From positions 281,676 through 345,675 of the forward strand of contig NW_024468511.1 of NCBI RefSeq assembly GCF_001632365.1: a DNA stretch of 64,000 bases. The letters are read 5' to 3'. Below, one piece after another: positions 1 to 11,213 of this stretch; positions within the stretch are counted from its first letter, which is position 1, and each line of letters starts with the position of its first letter. Made by a program: the position numbers and the translations under genes. The notes under the pieces are model-generated. The model searched no databases, was not told where the DNA came from, and saw nothing but the letters and a program-made list of their open reading frames with translations. This DNA comes from Laetiporus sulphureus 93-53 (Eukaryota > Basidiomycota > Agaricomycetes > Polyporales > Laetiporaceae).

Positions 1-735
1 CATTCTGCGAAGTTTGAATTTGCCCTGTAAGATTTTGCTCGATCCCATGTATGGTCTCAGATGTTAATTTTGCTACACAAATTGCGACCAGTGCAAATAA
101 TGAAATAGAATCTGACTATCTAATTATCATTTGCTAAGCATATTACACGCTTGAAAATGGCACCATGTCTCCTGTGTGAGCCCGAAATGGTCCCATATGG
201 GGTCTGTTTTGGATCGAACATTTTTGGCCGCAGGGGGTCGGATTTGGGGTATTGGCATCAAACATTCCGCGCCGGAGACCCCCCTCGGGGGGTTCTCGGG
301 GATCTAAGCTCTTGGGGGATTTCCGGGGGTCCTGTCACGATCTACAATTAAGACTATCCACATTCCATACTATGAATGATTCCGCTGGGAGCAACTCCTC
401 ATTCGGTCATGCACTGAGGTCGGGAAGGTCGACATGAGCACTGGCAGCGGCCGTGACCCTCTTTGTTTATTTAAAACTATATCATTCTAAGAATGGGATT
501 ACAATCTATCAGTGAGAATGTTTAACCCCTCATTCTGTACCATACCAACTTTCGCTGCGAAAGATTGAGCTTGCACCAAGTGGTCATACCTAGCCTCTGT
601 TGAGGATCCATCAGAAAAACAACAACGGAAGGATAAGCCAAATCGTGCGAAAGAAGCGTCCAAGTGCCGAGACGCGCGATGTTACTGATATTGATAAGTG
701 AGGCGTGAGCGCCGCGATGCGACAAAATGGCAATC
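1..735. other. Intergenic, no gene recognised
   Basis: I see no convincing coding exon here. The open frames are short and have no recognisable motif. A G/C-rich patch near 278-294 forms a short perfect palindrome (six C, TC, six G). The last bases are the downstream flank of the minus-strand reductase. Confidence 0.5.
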
Positions 736-2147
736 TTAGAGGAACCCATTCATGTCAGCGGCATCGATTGCCACCTCGATCTCTTCCTCCGTCAGTGGGG
801 CTAGTGGACCGTTAAAAGGTGTCAGCCGCCGTAGTCAGAGAGTGACCCATTAGTTTGATAGAGGGGAAAGGGGTGAGACTCACGGAGGTCTCCGACTGCG
901 AGATATTCTCGCATGTGTTCAGGGTTCGAGCTTGTCCTAAACAATTATCTCCATCAGATTGGCGATGCAAGATGCACCCAGCTCGACGAGAGCATGACGT
1001 ACGTCACAATCACGACGCGCTTGCTCCTCACCCATGAGAGAATCACCTGCGTGGGCGTGGCACCTAACCTATCGGCGGCAGCTTGGACAGGCTTGTCGAC
1101 GGGGCCACCAGGGTATTTCGTGATGGGTCTGCGTAGTTGGTATCCATGAGATAGTTGGGGGACAAAGAGAATCAAAGAGAACCACACGCTGTGCGAACTT
1201 ACGTGAGGCTGCTGTATGCTTCCACGACCACACCGTGCGAGGCGCAGTAGTCGAGCGGTTCCTTGTTCTGAGCGTAATTGTAGGGATGGAACAAGATCTG
1301 TGGACGGGATGTGAGCAAATTGTATATGCAACGTGTTAGATTGGATATTTTACCTGATTAGCGACAGGCTTGATCTTGGCTATCTTCATGAGCTGCTGCA
1401 GTTGCTCCAGCTTAAAATTGCTAACGCCGATAGTCCTGAGAATCTACTCGTTAGCTCTGTGTACCGATTATTTCCGTCGAAGGGTAAAATGCTGACTTCG
1501 CGAGATCATCCTGCTTGGCACGCTTGAATTCCCGCCCGTCCTCTGCCATATTGTGGACAATGTCAGGGCTGTGAATGAGATACAAGTCGATCTGCTTTAG
1601 CTCAAGCTGTGTTCGAAGCATCATTCTGTTATGCCATTAAGCAGTTTGCGATAAGTATGAACACCGACCTTTGACAGACTCGCCTCGAGCGATTCACGTA
1701 CACCAGCTTGTCCAGACCACTTCGTAGCAACAAATAATTTGGAGCGGTCAAGGCCGCTCCGCCGAATTGCAGTCGCGACACTTTCCTCATTAGCATAATC
1801 TGTTGATAGCAAGTAAGGATGCAACTTGTAACAACTACTATTTCACTGTCCGCGTACATTGTGCCGTATCAATGTGCGAAAGCCGGCTTATATCGCTTCC
1901 AAGATGCAGTCAGTAGCGTCCTAGATGTGCCAGAGTCACATTAAACTGCGCCGTGAATACATACAGATGTGAGCTGCTGCTTACCTGGTCCTTCCACTTG
2001 GATCCGGTACCGAACGCAATGGTAGGCATCTAATTTGAGAGCGCGAGCAGCCATGGTGCTCATATTAGCGCCTAGTTTGAGTCGACAAATCAAGCTTCAA
2101 GGACGGACCTGGTTTCCATCGTTGAGGGGTAGCTTTCCAAACGGCAT
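736..2147 (-). pseudogene. Aldo/keto reductase, apparently disrupted
   Basis: Minus-strand gene of the aldo/keto reductase superfamily (NADPH-dependent carbonyl reduction, cytosolic). Exons give MPFGKLPLNDGNQ, MPTIAFGTGSKWKDQ, HIDTAQYYANEES, KLFVATKWSG, IDLYLIHSP, TIGVSNFKLEQLQQL, HPYNYAQNKEPLDYC and a C-terminus ending NGFL and stop. The catalytic tetrad is visible: Asp and Tyr in DTAQYYANE, Lys in ATKW, His in LIHSP. Seven introns of roughly 50-70 nt fit cleanly. In the exon before HIDTA, however, the expected frame reads into TAA at 1888-1890, and one base is missing near 1875 before the frame resumes. I found no alternative splice that avoids both. Either the gene is dead or the draft has base errors there. 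The family call is secure; the pseudogene status is less so. Confidence 0.75.
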
Positions 2148-4095
2148 GGCTGGTGAAAGAGTCGGTGGCAAGTAGCAGCTCCCTCAGGCGGCCGCTCTAT
2201 TTCACATATCTGTATCTCCGGCCAGGCCGGAATTTGAAACGATCCTCTCTTATTTCCGATAGTCCAGACTACTCACATTACATACTCACTATCAATTCAA
2301 TAGGACGGTCCACGGGCCTGGGCGGACGACGTGCAGGACATGTCCAATGCGCAGACCGACGCAGTCGTTTGCGATGATAAATTTATTATTTGGACGGTCG
2401 ACTGTGTTTTACGTATGAAAATGCTTTAATCATTAATGTGAGTTTATCACTGCATCTCAATAAACTCTCCAAACTCACCAGGAGGCCATCTCCACCGGAG
2501 TGTATTGTCCCCAGGTTCATCGGCGCTTGCAATGTCGTTCAGTCTCTCACGTGATGCAGAGGCTGTTAGTGGGGTAGAGGGCTCAGTATGATGGCCAAAC
2601 AATGCGGTCTACGAGCGGCCAACAAGGTGGGGAACATGGCGAATGACTTCAAGGAGCTGCCCTGAGGGCAGATGTCGACCCGGACCTGAACAACAGCATG
2701 TCATCGTGAGTTGAAGAGTAGATAGGTCGACGGATAAAGGTGATGGAATCAGCGCCAGCGCAACATTAAGAAGCTTGACTAACGATATTCGAGTTACATG
2801 CGCATTATGAATATCAGTGCACTTTTTCGATTGTCCTACCGTCTCATTGGAAATCTACTTGCTAAGCAAGAGACAGTGCGTGAGACATTGGTATGGAAGT
2901 CTATACAGCACTCGCCTGATTTATGACGGCACAATTGAATCTCCTACCCGGTCTAAACTTGCAGTGGATGGCCGCGCATTTTGAATGGGGAGCCTATTTG
3001 CATACCAAGCCTTCATTCATCCTCCCCACATGGATGGAACGAGGGCGTCTTATATCCAGAAGACCACCCGACATCCGCGACATGAGGTGGCGCGTTACAC
3101 GAGGCCGGCATTCAATATGGATAGCATTTGAAATAGTCTTCTTGGCATGGATCCAAGGTCTACAACGTTTAGGGTGACATTACGCGACTTCTTGGGATAA
3201 CCTGCACGAGATGACGCTAGTGGAAACATTTGCTTGATGTTTCTAGCCAATTCAACAGAGAGCAGGGATTATAACACCAGAGACTCGGACCAATTATCAG
3301 GGCGAGCTAGCGAGAACAATGGGAGCCATTGTGATATTTCTGACAGAATATGCAAGTGATATTTCTGACAGAATATGCAAGAGAAGGCATCGGCTGAACA
3401 GGTTCCTAATGACGGCGAACAACTTCTTGTGGCGTCTGTAGAGTCGGCTGTCGACCGATTGCTGTCAGATACACGTGCATTTAATCATGAAAGAACAGCC
3501 TCTGCGTGCCGTATACGAGCTAGCGTACTAATGCGCCGGTTAAAGGCATTCTCGGAGGAGACTCTCCCTTCTCTCCCCCCCTTTCCGAAGGACTCTAGCG
3601 TATGCACACTCTTGAATGTTTGCGCGGATGCGGAAAGTCGTATACAGTAACTCACCACTGCACTACTCCCCTGCGACGAATCAGTCGTGAAAGAACAATA
3701 TTCCTGCGTGCGTGAGTCCTTGCTGGGATAAAACTGGCATTGACGAAGGCAAAGTTGGTTGGCCATATACGCTTCGGAGAAGCATTCGAGTCTTCGAGCG
3801 AGAAGTCGACTTTGGCGGTACGTACTGATGCTATTCATGGAGACATTTCATACATCTTACAAATGACTACAGAAGAAGAAGCGAGAATAATAGAACACAT
3901 TCAAGGCGGAACTTAGCTGAAATAATCCTCTAAGTCATCAATACGGAGCCTTATCGGAAATGCAGTCCACGGCATAGTGGGATGGTGATGCAAAGCCTGT
4001 AGGGCAATATAAGCAATGTTGATCTGAATAGACATATGCTACATACGTTTTTAGAAAATGCACGAAGAAAAACTCCTAGCGGCAAAGTACCAAGA
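2148..4095. other. Intergenic, no gene recognised
   Basis: About 1.9 kb upstream of the reductase and downstream of the next minus-strand gene. Open frames of 75-117 codons occur on both strands, but none shows a domain or a plausible spliced continuation. It contains one short tandem duplication, listed separately. Confidence 0.45.
3331..3380. repeat. Perfect 25-bp tandem duplication
   Basis: Two identical adjacent 25-bp units (3331-3355 and 3356-3380), each beginning GTGATATTTC and ending ATATGCAA. This looks like a recent slippage or small-insertion duplication in non-coding DNA. Confidence 0.9.
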
Positions 4096-4726
4096 CTACG
4101 ATCTCCGTGCCTTTCCTCTAGGCCTGCCCGACCGTCTAGCAGTGGTAGTCGCACTGGTATCAGCGCTACCACTGGCCGTCTGCAGGCCTTGCGACATGTT
4201 GGAAAGCCAAGAAGTACCAGCCGAGTGAAATTGAGCACGAGGGAGGGGGCCAACTGAGGTCTCCATAAGACCGCGCATGATTGAATCAATATCATCCGAA
4301 GATGGCTGTTGTTCTTCACCGACTTGAGTGCCGCGAAGTAAGATTTCCTCAAACAGCTCATCGTCTTCGAGTTGCTTCACGAGCTGCCGAAGGTTTTGCA
4401 TGACGCGATCGAATATCTCTACAGAAAGCCATAAATCCGGAGGACCATTATACAGGTGAGACAGACCAACCCTTCTCCTCTTCCACAGTCTGCGGACGAC
4501 GTCGTAAGAGAATGTCTTTGGGATCGGAGAGCTCCTCTCTCCGTGGCTCACATAAGTGCAAGCGTTCTTCGCATTTCCTCTCGAATTGAGCTTGGCCTAG
4601 CTCACTATCGGAAAGTGATGTTTCGTCGGCACCATACTCCGTCCCAATCGAGCTTGTTGGCGAGGATGCGCGCAGCACAGGCGGAGCGTATTGAACACTG
4701 GCAACAAAGACCGCTGGTGGCGGCAT
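4096..4726 (-). CDS. Hypothetical protein, divergent from RNR1
   Basis: Two exons give about 190 residues. Exon 1 starts MPPPAVFVASVQYAPP and ends QTVEEEK. A 57-nt intron (GTTGGT...CTGTAG) leads in phase to EIFDRVMQNLRQLVKQ. A short acidic helical segment (LEDDELFEEIL) follows, and the tail is basic (SGRPRGKARRS). I do not recognise the family. It has no signal peptide or membrane segment, and the Arg/Lys-rich end would suit a nuclear protein. It shares an intergenic promoter with RNR1 that carries ACGCGT boxes, which suggests, by inference only, S-phase expression. Earlier in-frame starts exist, but MPPP is the simplest choice. Confidence 0.55.
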
Positions 4727-4824
4727 CGTGTGAATCCCTTTGATTGTGGCCAGCCGCAAAGGATAAATCGATGAATTGTGTACCGGTGGCCGAGGTCCTG
4801 GACACATCCAAATGCACACAAATA

Positions 4825-4920
4825 ACGCGTCGCGACGCGATGATTTAAGATATAACATTCAGACATGCCTTATAAGGATTGCTTAGTCATACGCGTTCAA
4901 TTTAAATTGTCGCGTCGCGT
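4825..4920. promoter_or_regulatory. ACGCGT (MluI/MCB-like) boxes in shared promoter
   Basis: Perfect ACGCGT hexamers lie at 4825-4830 and 4891-4896. Each is followed by related CGCG-rich sequence (4831-4840 and 4911-4920). ACGCGT is the core of the MBF binding site that drives G1/S transcription of ribonucleotide reductase in yeasts. The sites lie 130-200 bp upstream of the RNR1 ATG and 100-170 bp upstream of the divergent gene. That MBF binds here in this fungus is inferred. Confidence 0.55.
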
Positions 4921-5024
4921 CCTCCCTTCCTTGCCCTCCTACCACCACACATCCTCTTTTTCTCGCGACACATTTCCTGCCGCCTCCTCTTTTTTTACTA
5001 TCGCACTCTAGGACAGCAACAGAG

Positions 5025-8000
5025 ATGGCCTATGTCTTCAAACGCGGTATGTAGCAATCGCCTTGTCGCTGTCGTCGTGTCTGACATTCCCTCACAGATG
5101 GGTATGTGACAACAATAACGTGTTTTCATGCGCGTAGAACGCGTTTGTTGATATCGTCGCTCATTACAGGCGCAAAGAACGCGTCCAATTTGACAAGGCA
5201 CGCGTCAGGCTTGTCTTTAACACGCGTTTGCTTCCTCACATTGCTTGCAGATCACTGCTCGAATCACCAAGCTATGCTATGGCCTTGACAAGGAACATGT
5301 TGATCCCATTGGGTTGGTTTGAAGCATATTTTGGTCATAACGGGTGCCGTCTGATTTATTGTTACAAATAGTATCGCGCAGAAGGTCATTGCTGGTGTGT
5401 ATCAGGGTGTGACAACGGTAGAACTTGATGTGAGTCTTGAGCTTTGCACAATAGTACTTCCGTCGTCATACATATCTTCTCCAGAACCTGGCGGCGGAGA
5501 CTGCTGCATACCTTACGACAAAACACCCTGACTATGCTATTCTTGCTGCGCGCATCGCCGTCTCTAACCTACATAAAGAAACCAAGAAGAACTTCTCGGC
5601 AGTCGTCAATGATCTTTACCATTTCGGTGAATGGGAAGCACAAGATCTCAGTAATCTCTATACTAAATCTGCGTTCAGTAAATCCCAAGAACGGCCGAGC
5701 AGCTGGTATGATTTCGAAGGAGACATTTGAGATCGTCATGGCAAATGCCGAGCAGCTTGACTCTGCGATTATCTACGACCGGGACTTCAACTACAACTAG
5801 TACGTTCAAGATCTTTACAATAGCTGCTCGGGTCTCACTCGTTTGGCCCAGCTTCGGCTTCAAGACGCTTGAGCGCTCGTACCTCCTCAAGCTCAACGGC
5901 CGGGTAGTTGAGCGGCCTCAGCATATGCTTATGCGTGTCGCTGTTGGTATCCACGAATCCGATATTGAGCGCGCTATTGAGACATACACCATGATGTCGG
6001 AGCGACTCTTCACACATGCCTCGCCAACTCTCTTCAATGCTGGTACCCCTAACCAGCAACTCAGCTCATGCTTCCTCGTCTGCATGAAGGATGACTCCAT
6101 TGAGGGCATCTATGACACGCTCAAGAACTGCGCTATGATCAGCAAGACTGCTGGTGGGATCGGCCTGAGCATCCACAACATTCGAGCTACTGGGTAAGTT
6201 CCGATATTGTCTGTCGTATGAACGCCCGATCTAAAAAATCACTTCAGATCGTACATTGCTGGAACAAATGGCTACTCGAATGGCATTGTCCCCATGCTTC
6301 GGGCATATGACGCGACCGCTCGATACGTCGATCAGGGAGGGAACAAGCGACCTGGAGCGTTTGCGATCTATTTAGAGCCGTGGCACGACGACATTTTTGA
6401 CTTCCTCGACCTGCGCAAGAACCACGGCAAGGAGGAAGTCCGTGCGCGTGATCTCTTCTATGCGCTGTGGATTCCTGACCTTTTGTGGGTTCGCTGTTGC
6501 TATGTCTTCATCGTGACACTGATGTAAGTCCCTACTCGTTAGCATGAAACGAGTTGAGTCCCAGGGCCAGTGGTCGCTGTTCTGCCCGAACGAAGCACCT
6601 GGATTGCACGAGGTTTGGGGTGAGGAATTCGAGAGGTTGTATGAGCAGTACGAACGCGAAGGGCGCGCTCGCAGAACCATCGATGCTCACAAGCTGTGGT
6701 TTGCCATCCTTGATGCCCAAATTGAGACTGGTAACCCCTTCATGTTGTACAAGGATGCATGCAATGGTAAGCCGACCCGTTGAACAAACCGGGGACGTTG
6801 TCATTGATAGTTTTCTTAAGCCAAGTCGAACCAGAGGCATCTCGGTACAATCAAATCCTCCAATCTATGCACGGAAATTCTCGAATACTCTGCGCCTGAT
6901 GAGACTGCCGTGTGCAACCTAGCCTCCCTCGCTCTTCCTTCCTTCGTTGAGAATGGGCGGTACAACTTCAATAAGCTCCACAAGGTCGCGAAGGTCGTCA
7001 CTCGTAACCTCAACCGAATTATCGACGTCAACTACTACCCTATCCCTGAAGCTCGTCGATCGAACATGCGCCACCGCCCCATCGGTCTTGGGGTGCAAGG
7101 GCTCGCGGATACCTTCATGGCGCTGCGCATGCCGTTCGACTCGCTCGAGGCGCGTGAGCTCAACAAGCAAATCTTTGAGACAATCTACCACGCTGCGCTC
7201 GAGGCAAGTAGTGAGTTGGCTGCGGCAGAGGGTCCCTATGAGACCTACGAGGGAAGCCCTACTTCTCAGGGACAGCTCCAATACGATCTCTGGGGCGTTA
7301 CTCCGACAGATCTTTGGGACTGGGAAAGCCTGAAGGCGAAGATCACGCGAACGGGCTTGCGGAATTCATTGCTCGTTGCTCCGATGCCCACTGCCTCGAC
7401 TAGTCAGATTCTAGGCAATAATGAGTGCTTCGAGCCTTACACTAGGTATGCCGCTTCAGTGATAAATATAGACTTTGACTCACGTTTGCCTAGTAATATC
7501 TACACTCGTCGTGTGCTCGCTGGCGAGTTCCAGGTCGTTTGTCCATGGCTGCTGCGAGAACTTGTCGATCTCAAGCTTTGGGATGATAGGATGAAGAATA
7601 TGATCATTGCCAACAATGGCTCCGTTCAGAACATCCCCGGAATCCCTGACGACGTCAAAGCTATCTACAAGACTGTCTGGGAAATCAGCCAGAAGAAGGT
7701 GTTGGACATGGCTGCTGACCGTGGCGCATTCATCGACCAGAGCCAGAGTCTGAACATCCACCTCCAATCGCCCACGATCCCTCAGCTCACTAGTATGCAC
7801 TTCTATGGATGGAAGAAGGGATTGAAGACGGGCATGTACTACCTCCGGACGCGTCCTGCTGCTCAAGCGATCCAGTTCACTGTCGACCAGTCTATGCTGA
7901 AGGAGACGAAAGAAGTGAAGACGGCAGCCTCTGTGACGCCGAAGCGAGTTCCCATGTCGAACGGCGATGGATACGCGTCGCCTGGCCATGTGTCGATTAA

Positions 8001-8283
8001 GCAGGAGCCCATCACTCCCAATCTGAACAGACTCTCTGCGTCCAACCATTCCACCCAATCCTCTCCTGCGATGACAAGTTCCTCTACGTCCCTGACGGAT
8101 GAAGCGGACTCCCTACCTGAAAGGGCGGCGGGTTTATCTCTCGATGAGAGGACACAGAAGGCCGCGGAGCAGGATCCTGAGTTCGCTGCTGCTCTGCAAC
8201 GCCAGCGCGAGCGACAACTCGAGGAGGAGAAGTTGATGTGTTCCTTGGAGAACAAGGAGGCATGTCTGATGTGTTCCGCGTGA
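5025..8283 (+). CDS. RNR1: Ribonucleoside-diphosphate reductase large subunit
   Basis: Class I ribonucleotide reductase R1, which reduces NDPs to dNDPs with the small subunit. The N-terminal ATP-cone ([18 protein letters not shown]) is assembled from 22-nt, 4-nt and longer exons. Catalytic and allosteric core segments follow: [106 protein letters not shown]. The C-terminus is extended and low in complexity before ending with the redox pair CLMC in EACLMCSA. About ten introns of 48-70 nt were placed, one possibly with a GC donor. Start chosen for the conserved cone. Six ACGCGT boxes lie between 4825 and 5227. Convergent with the GH30 gene. Confidence 0.95.
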
Positions 8284-8892
8284 GTTTCGGTACTGTACGT
8301 ATGCTTTCCATCGGTGGTTCCCTGCATTCTGTCTGTCATGTATTCTACACTTCGTCGCCGCTTGTGTACTACATTCTTGTTCTGAGTCTTTGTTTGTATT
8401 GTCGTATCCTGATGGTACTGTATCTCACGAATCTACGTAACTTTCATTGACTTATGGCCCCATGAACGGAGGCTTGTTCCTAAGGCGCACGGTCGCGGCA
8501 GGCAGCTTTGAAGCCATGTGAGCCTTGAACTTATACATGTAGATTATCTGCAGTACAATCACTACTACAGCGAGATCTCGGTTAGTCGTGCATACTCTTG
8601 ATCAACAAGAGAACGAGTCCTCCACACATGAAGAACCATATGGTTAGCCTAAAACCCTGAGAGAGAGATTGCGTGCACAAGCGTCCTGTTGGACGAAGGA
8701 ATGGCATGGAACAAGACGCGACCCGGCCTGCGACGTCCATGTTATGCGAAGACCGCAGGGCGCAGGAAGTGGCTTGATCCCTTTAATAATAATCGAATGT
8801 GTGCGAGAACGAGCGTGATGCTTTGTTGAAAAATCGTGGTGCGAGACTCTGGTCTTCATAGAGCCGATTATCGCGATGACGTTGTGAATCGT
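8284..8892. other. Convergent intergenic spacer
   Basis: Region between the 3' ends of RNR1 and the GH30 gene. Nothing coding is recognised; presumably two 3' UTRs. Confidence 0.5.
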
Positions 8893-11213
8893 TCAGAGCG
8901 GTGCACCGTACCACCAGAGGGTGGTTACACCGACGGGGAAGGTGTAGGTCGCCTGGTAGATCGACATCGTTGAGAATGAGTCTCGGTCAGGATGGCTCCG
9001 TTTACATACCTGTTGACCACGGAATTCGATCGTAGCGGTGATATTAGTAGGGTCCCAGGATCCACTCGGTTGATCATCCCTTGGCACAACCAGCACGCAT
9101 GAACTTCGGATGACGTTGCTGAACGTCATGAAATGCACTCACCAGTTCAGGACGACCAGACTGTAGCGCAGCCAATCTGTAGAATCGGTGCGGTTGGTCA
9201 CGTATGCAGCCACAATCAGTCCCCAGTCGAGATCGCCGTTGACTGCAACCTCGACTCGTTGGCCGAACGGCCCGTCTGTGTCCTTGGGTAGGATTGCTTT
9301 CGACGCCTGGGCAATAGCATAGACTATCACGCAGAGATTATTAATATCAGTATCAAGAACGACGATAGGTTCAGATTGACAACGCACACTCCTGGTTGTA
9401 ATTATACGTGCCATTGCTATTGACGGTCACGATGGGCCGGCAAGGCGTGCCACAGCTATCGGTACCGGGGAGCGTTGGCTGGCCGTTTCCATCGAGAGCA
9501 AGATTCCACATGGCGCCGTTCTTCGACCAGTAGTTCGGAGAACCGATAAAGCTGTGCGCGATAAAATATCAGCAATCCGCGATCAGAGATGACGGATCAG
9601 CGGCAGACTTGCATATTATCCATGTACCACTGCGTTTGACGTATTAGTGATTGTAGACGGCAGGAGGCAGTGCATCACTGACCTTGATATCGCTCCACCA
9701 ATCACTGCCGAACTCGCCGGTGCACTCAGTGAAGAAGATGTCCTTGTCTGGATAGGCATCGTAGAACTCCTCCTGGTCGCTCACGCTGCCGGCGTAGCAG
9801 TGAAAGGAGACTCCCGCAAATGCGCTCGCCGCATCTTGCATCTGTAACATCCATGATATCACATTAGCTCTGGAGGATTTAACCCAACTGCCGAGATGAA
9901 CGCACGAGTGTGACAGGGTAGTCAGCAGCATCATTCCAGTTGTGCTCGTAGCCAATGATGATGGTATCCGAAAAGCCGTTGGAGTCCATGAGGGAACGGA
10001 GCTGCAGACCGATGGCCGCTTCCTGCGATGCAGAGATCAAGCACGTTGGATACGTCGAGTCGCTGTTCTGGGGCTCGTTCTGCAATAAGCAACTTTAGCA
10101 ATCGACATCTCATCACAGTACGACAATCTGCTCGCCTGGACTCCAATCGCGTAAACCGAGAAGCCCATGTCTGAGTAAGCCTGCAAGCATTTCAGCAGAT
10201 AGCTGGCATCTGCATCAAAACCTCATCAGAGGAAATATTGATAGAAACGAGCTCCAGGCGCACAGGTATCAGTGTATTCGGACTGGAACGAACCGCCCAG
10301 CATGGTACCGCTGTCCTTCATCCATCCCGGCTAGAATGCAAACATTGTCAGCATATTGAACACAATGATTGCAGGCTGCCCTTACCGGCGACCAGGGCAA
10401 GATGTGAATCTTGAGGTAACTGTTGACGCCGGCGATATCCTGGAGGACATCATACAAATAGGAAGGAGCGGCGTTGATGTTGAAGTCGCTAAGTGAAGTG
10501 TCACCATCAGTATCATCAAAGCTGTAGACTAAAGAACGTTTCAGCAATTCCCCAAACATCTTAGGGTCGGAATGATCCGCACGCACCACTGGCGGAAAAG
10601 TCGGAAGCACCAAGGGGGACACGGATGTAGGAGAAGCCTGCGGCATCTGCGCCATCGGTAGCTATCAGGGAGTTCTGTTAGGCATATACAGAACCTGATC
10701 GAGAATAGACGCGCACGATCGAAGAGGTAGTTGATGATATCCCAGTACGTGTCCGAGTCGCTACTCTAATTCGAGATCAGTCTGAATGCACGTGAAACCA
10801 GCGGGAATGAATAATGCACCTTGAGCTCACTCAAGAGCTGCGCAGATGAATCGGCTATGAGAATGCACATTTCATGTCAGACATGCGTTTTCCGATGCGG
10901 TACTAGCAGGCGTACTCAAAGAAGCCCCAAAGCCAATCATACTCTGGTACAGCGTGGTGTCCGTCACCACAATATCCGCTGAACCAGTGGCACCAGGAGT
11001 AGTGAAGTCGATCGGGTTGGGATACAGGTTGGTATAAGTGAACAAGTCACTTCTGTCCCAGGTAGTGGACCACTGTTGTATGGCAATATGTCGGCTATGT
11101 AAGCTATGTCATAAAGCAGCGTGCAGAGGAAGCAGACGTACGACATCGTAGATCTGCTGCGCGGCAATGGGCGAGAGAAATGCAAAGCACGACGTTATCG
11201 CGTGGAATAACAT
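8893..11213 (-). CDS. Secreted glycoside hydrolase family 30 (endo-beta-1,6-glucanase type)
   Basis: Minus-strand gene with many short introns. It starts MLFHAITSCFAFLSPIAAQ, a typical signal peptide. The GH30 core follows: MIGFGASL, FSYIRVPLGASDF, LKIHILPWSPPGWMKDSGTM, YAIGVQNEPQNSDSTYPT (acid/base Glu in NEP), GYEHNWND, and FFTECTGEFGSDWW (candidate nucleophile Glu). The C-terminal beta-sandwich gives WGLIVAAYVTNRTDST and ends VGVTTLWWYGAPL. This fits fungal GH30 beta-1,6-glucanases that act on cell-wall or external glucans. Exact specificity cannot be read from sequence; a related exo-acting GH30 enzyme is the alternative. A TATAAA lies about 100 bp upstream of the ATG. Confidence 0.88.

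Noticed and set aside
278..294. Palindrome of six C, TC, six G
   Set aside because: Too short, and without a T tract or neighbouring gene end, to call a terminator or structured RNA.
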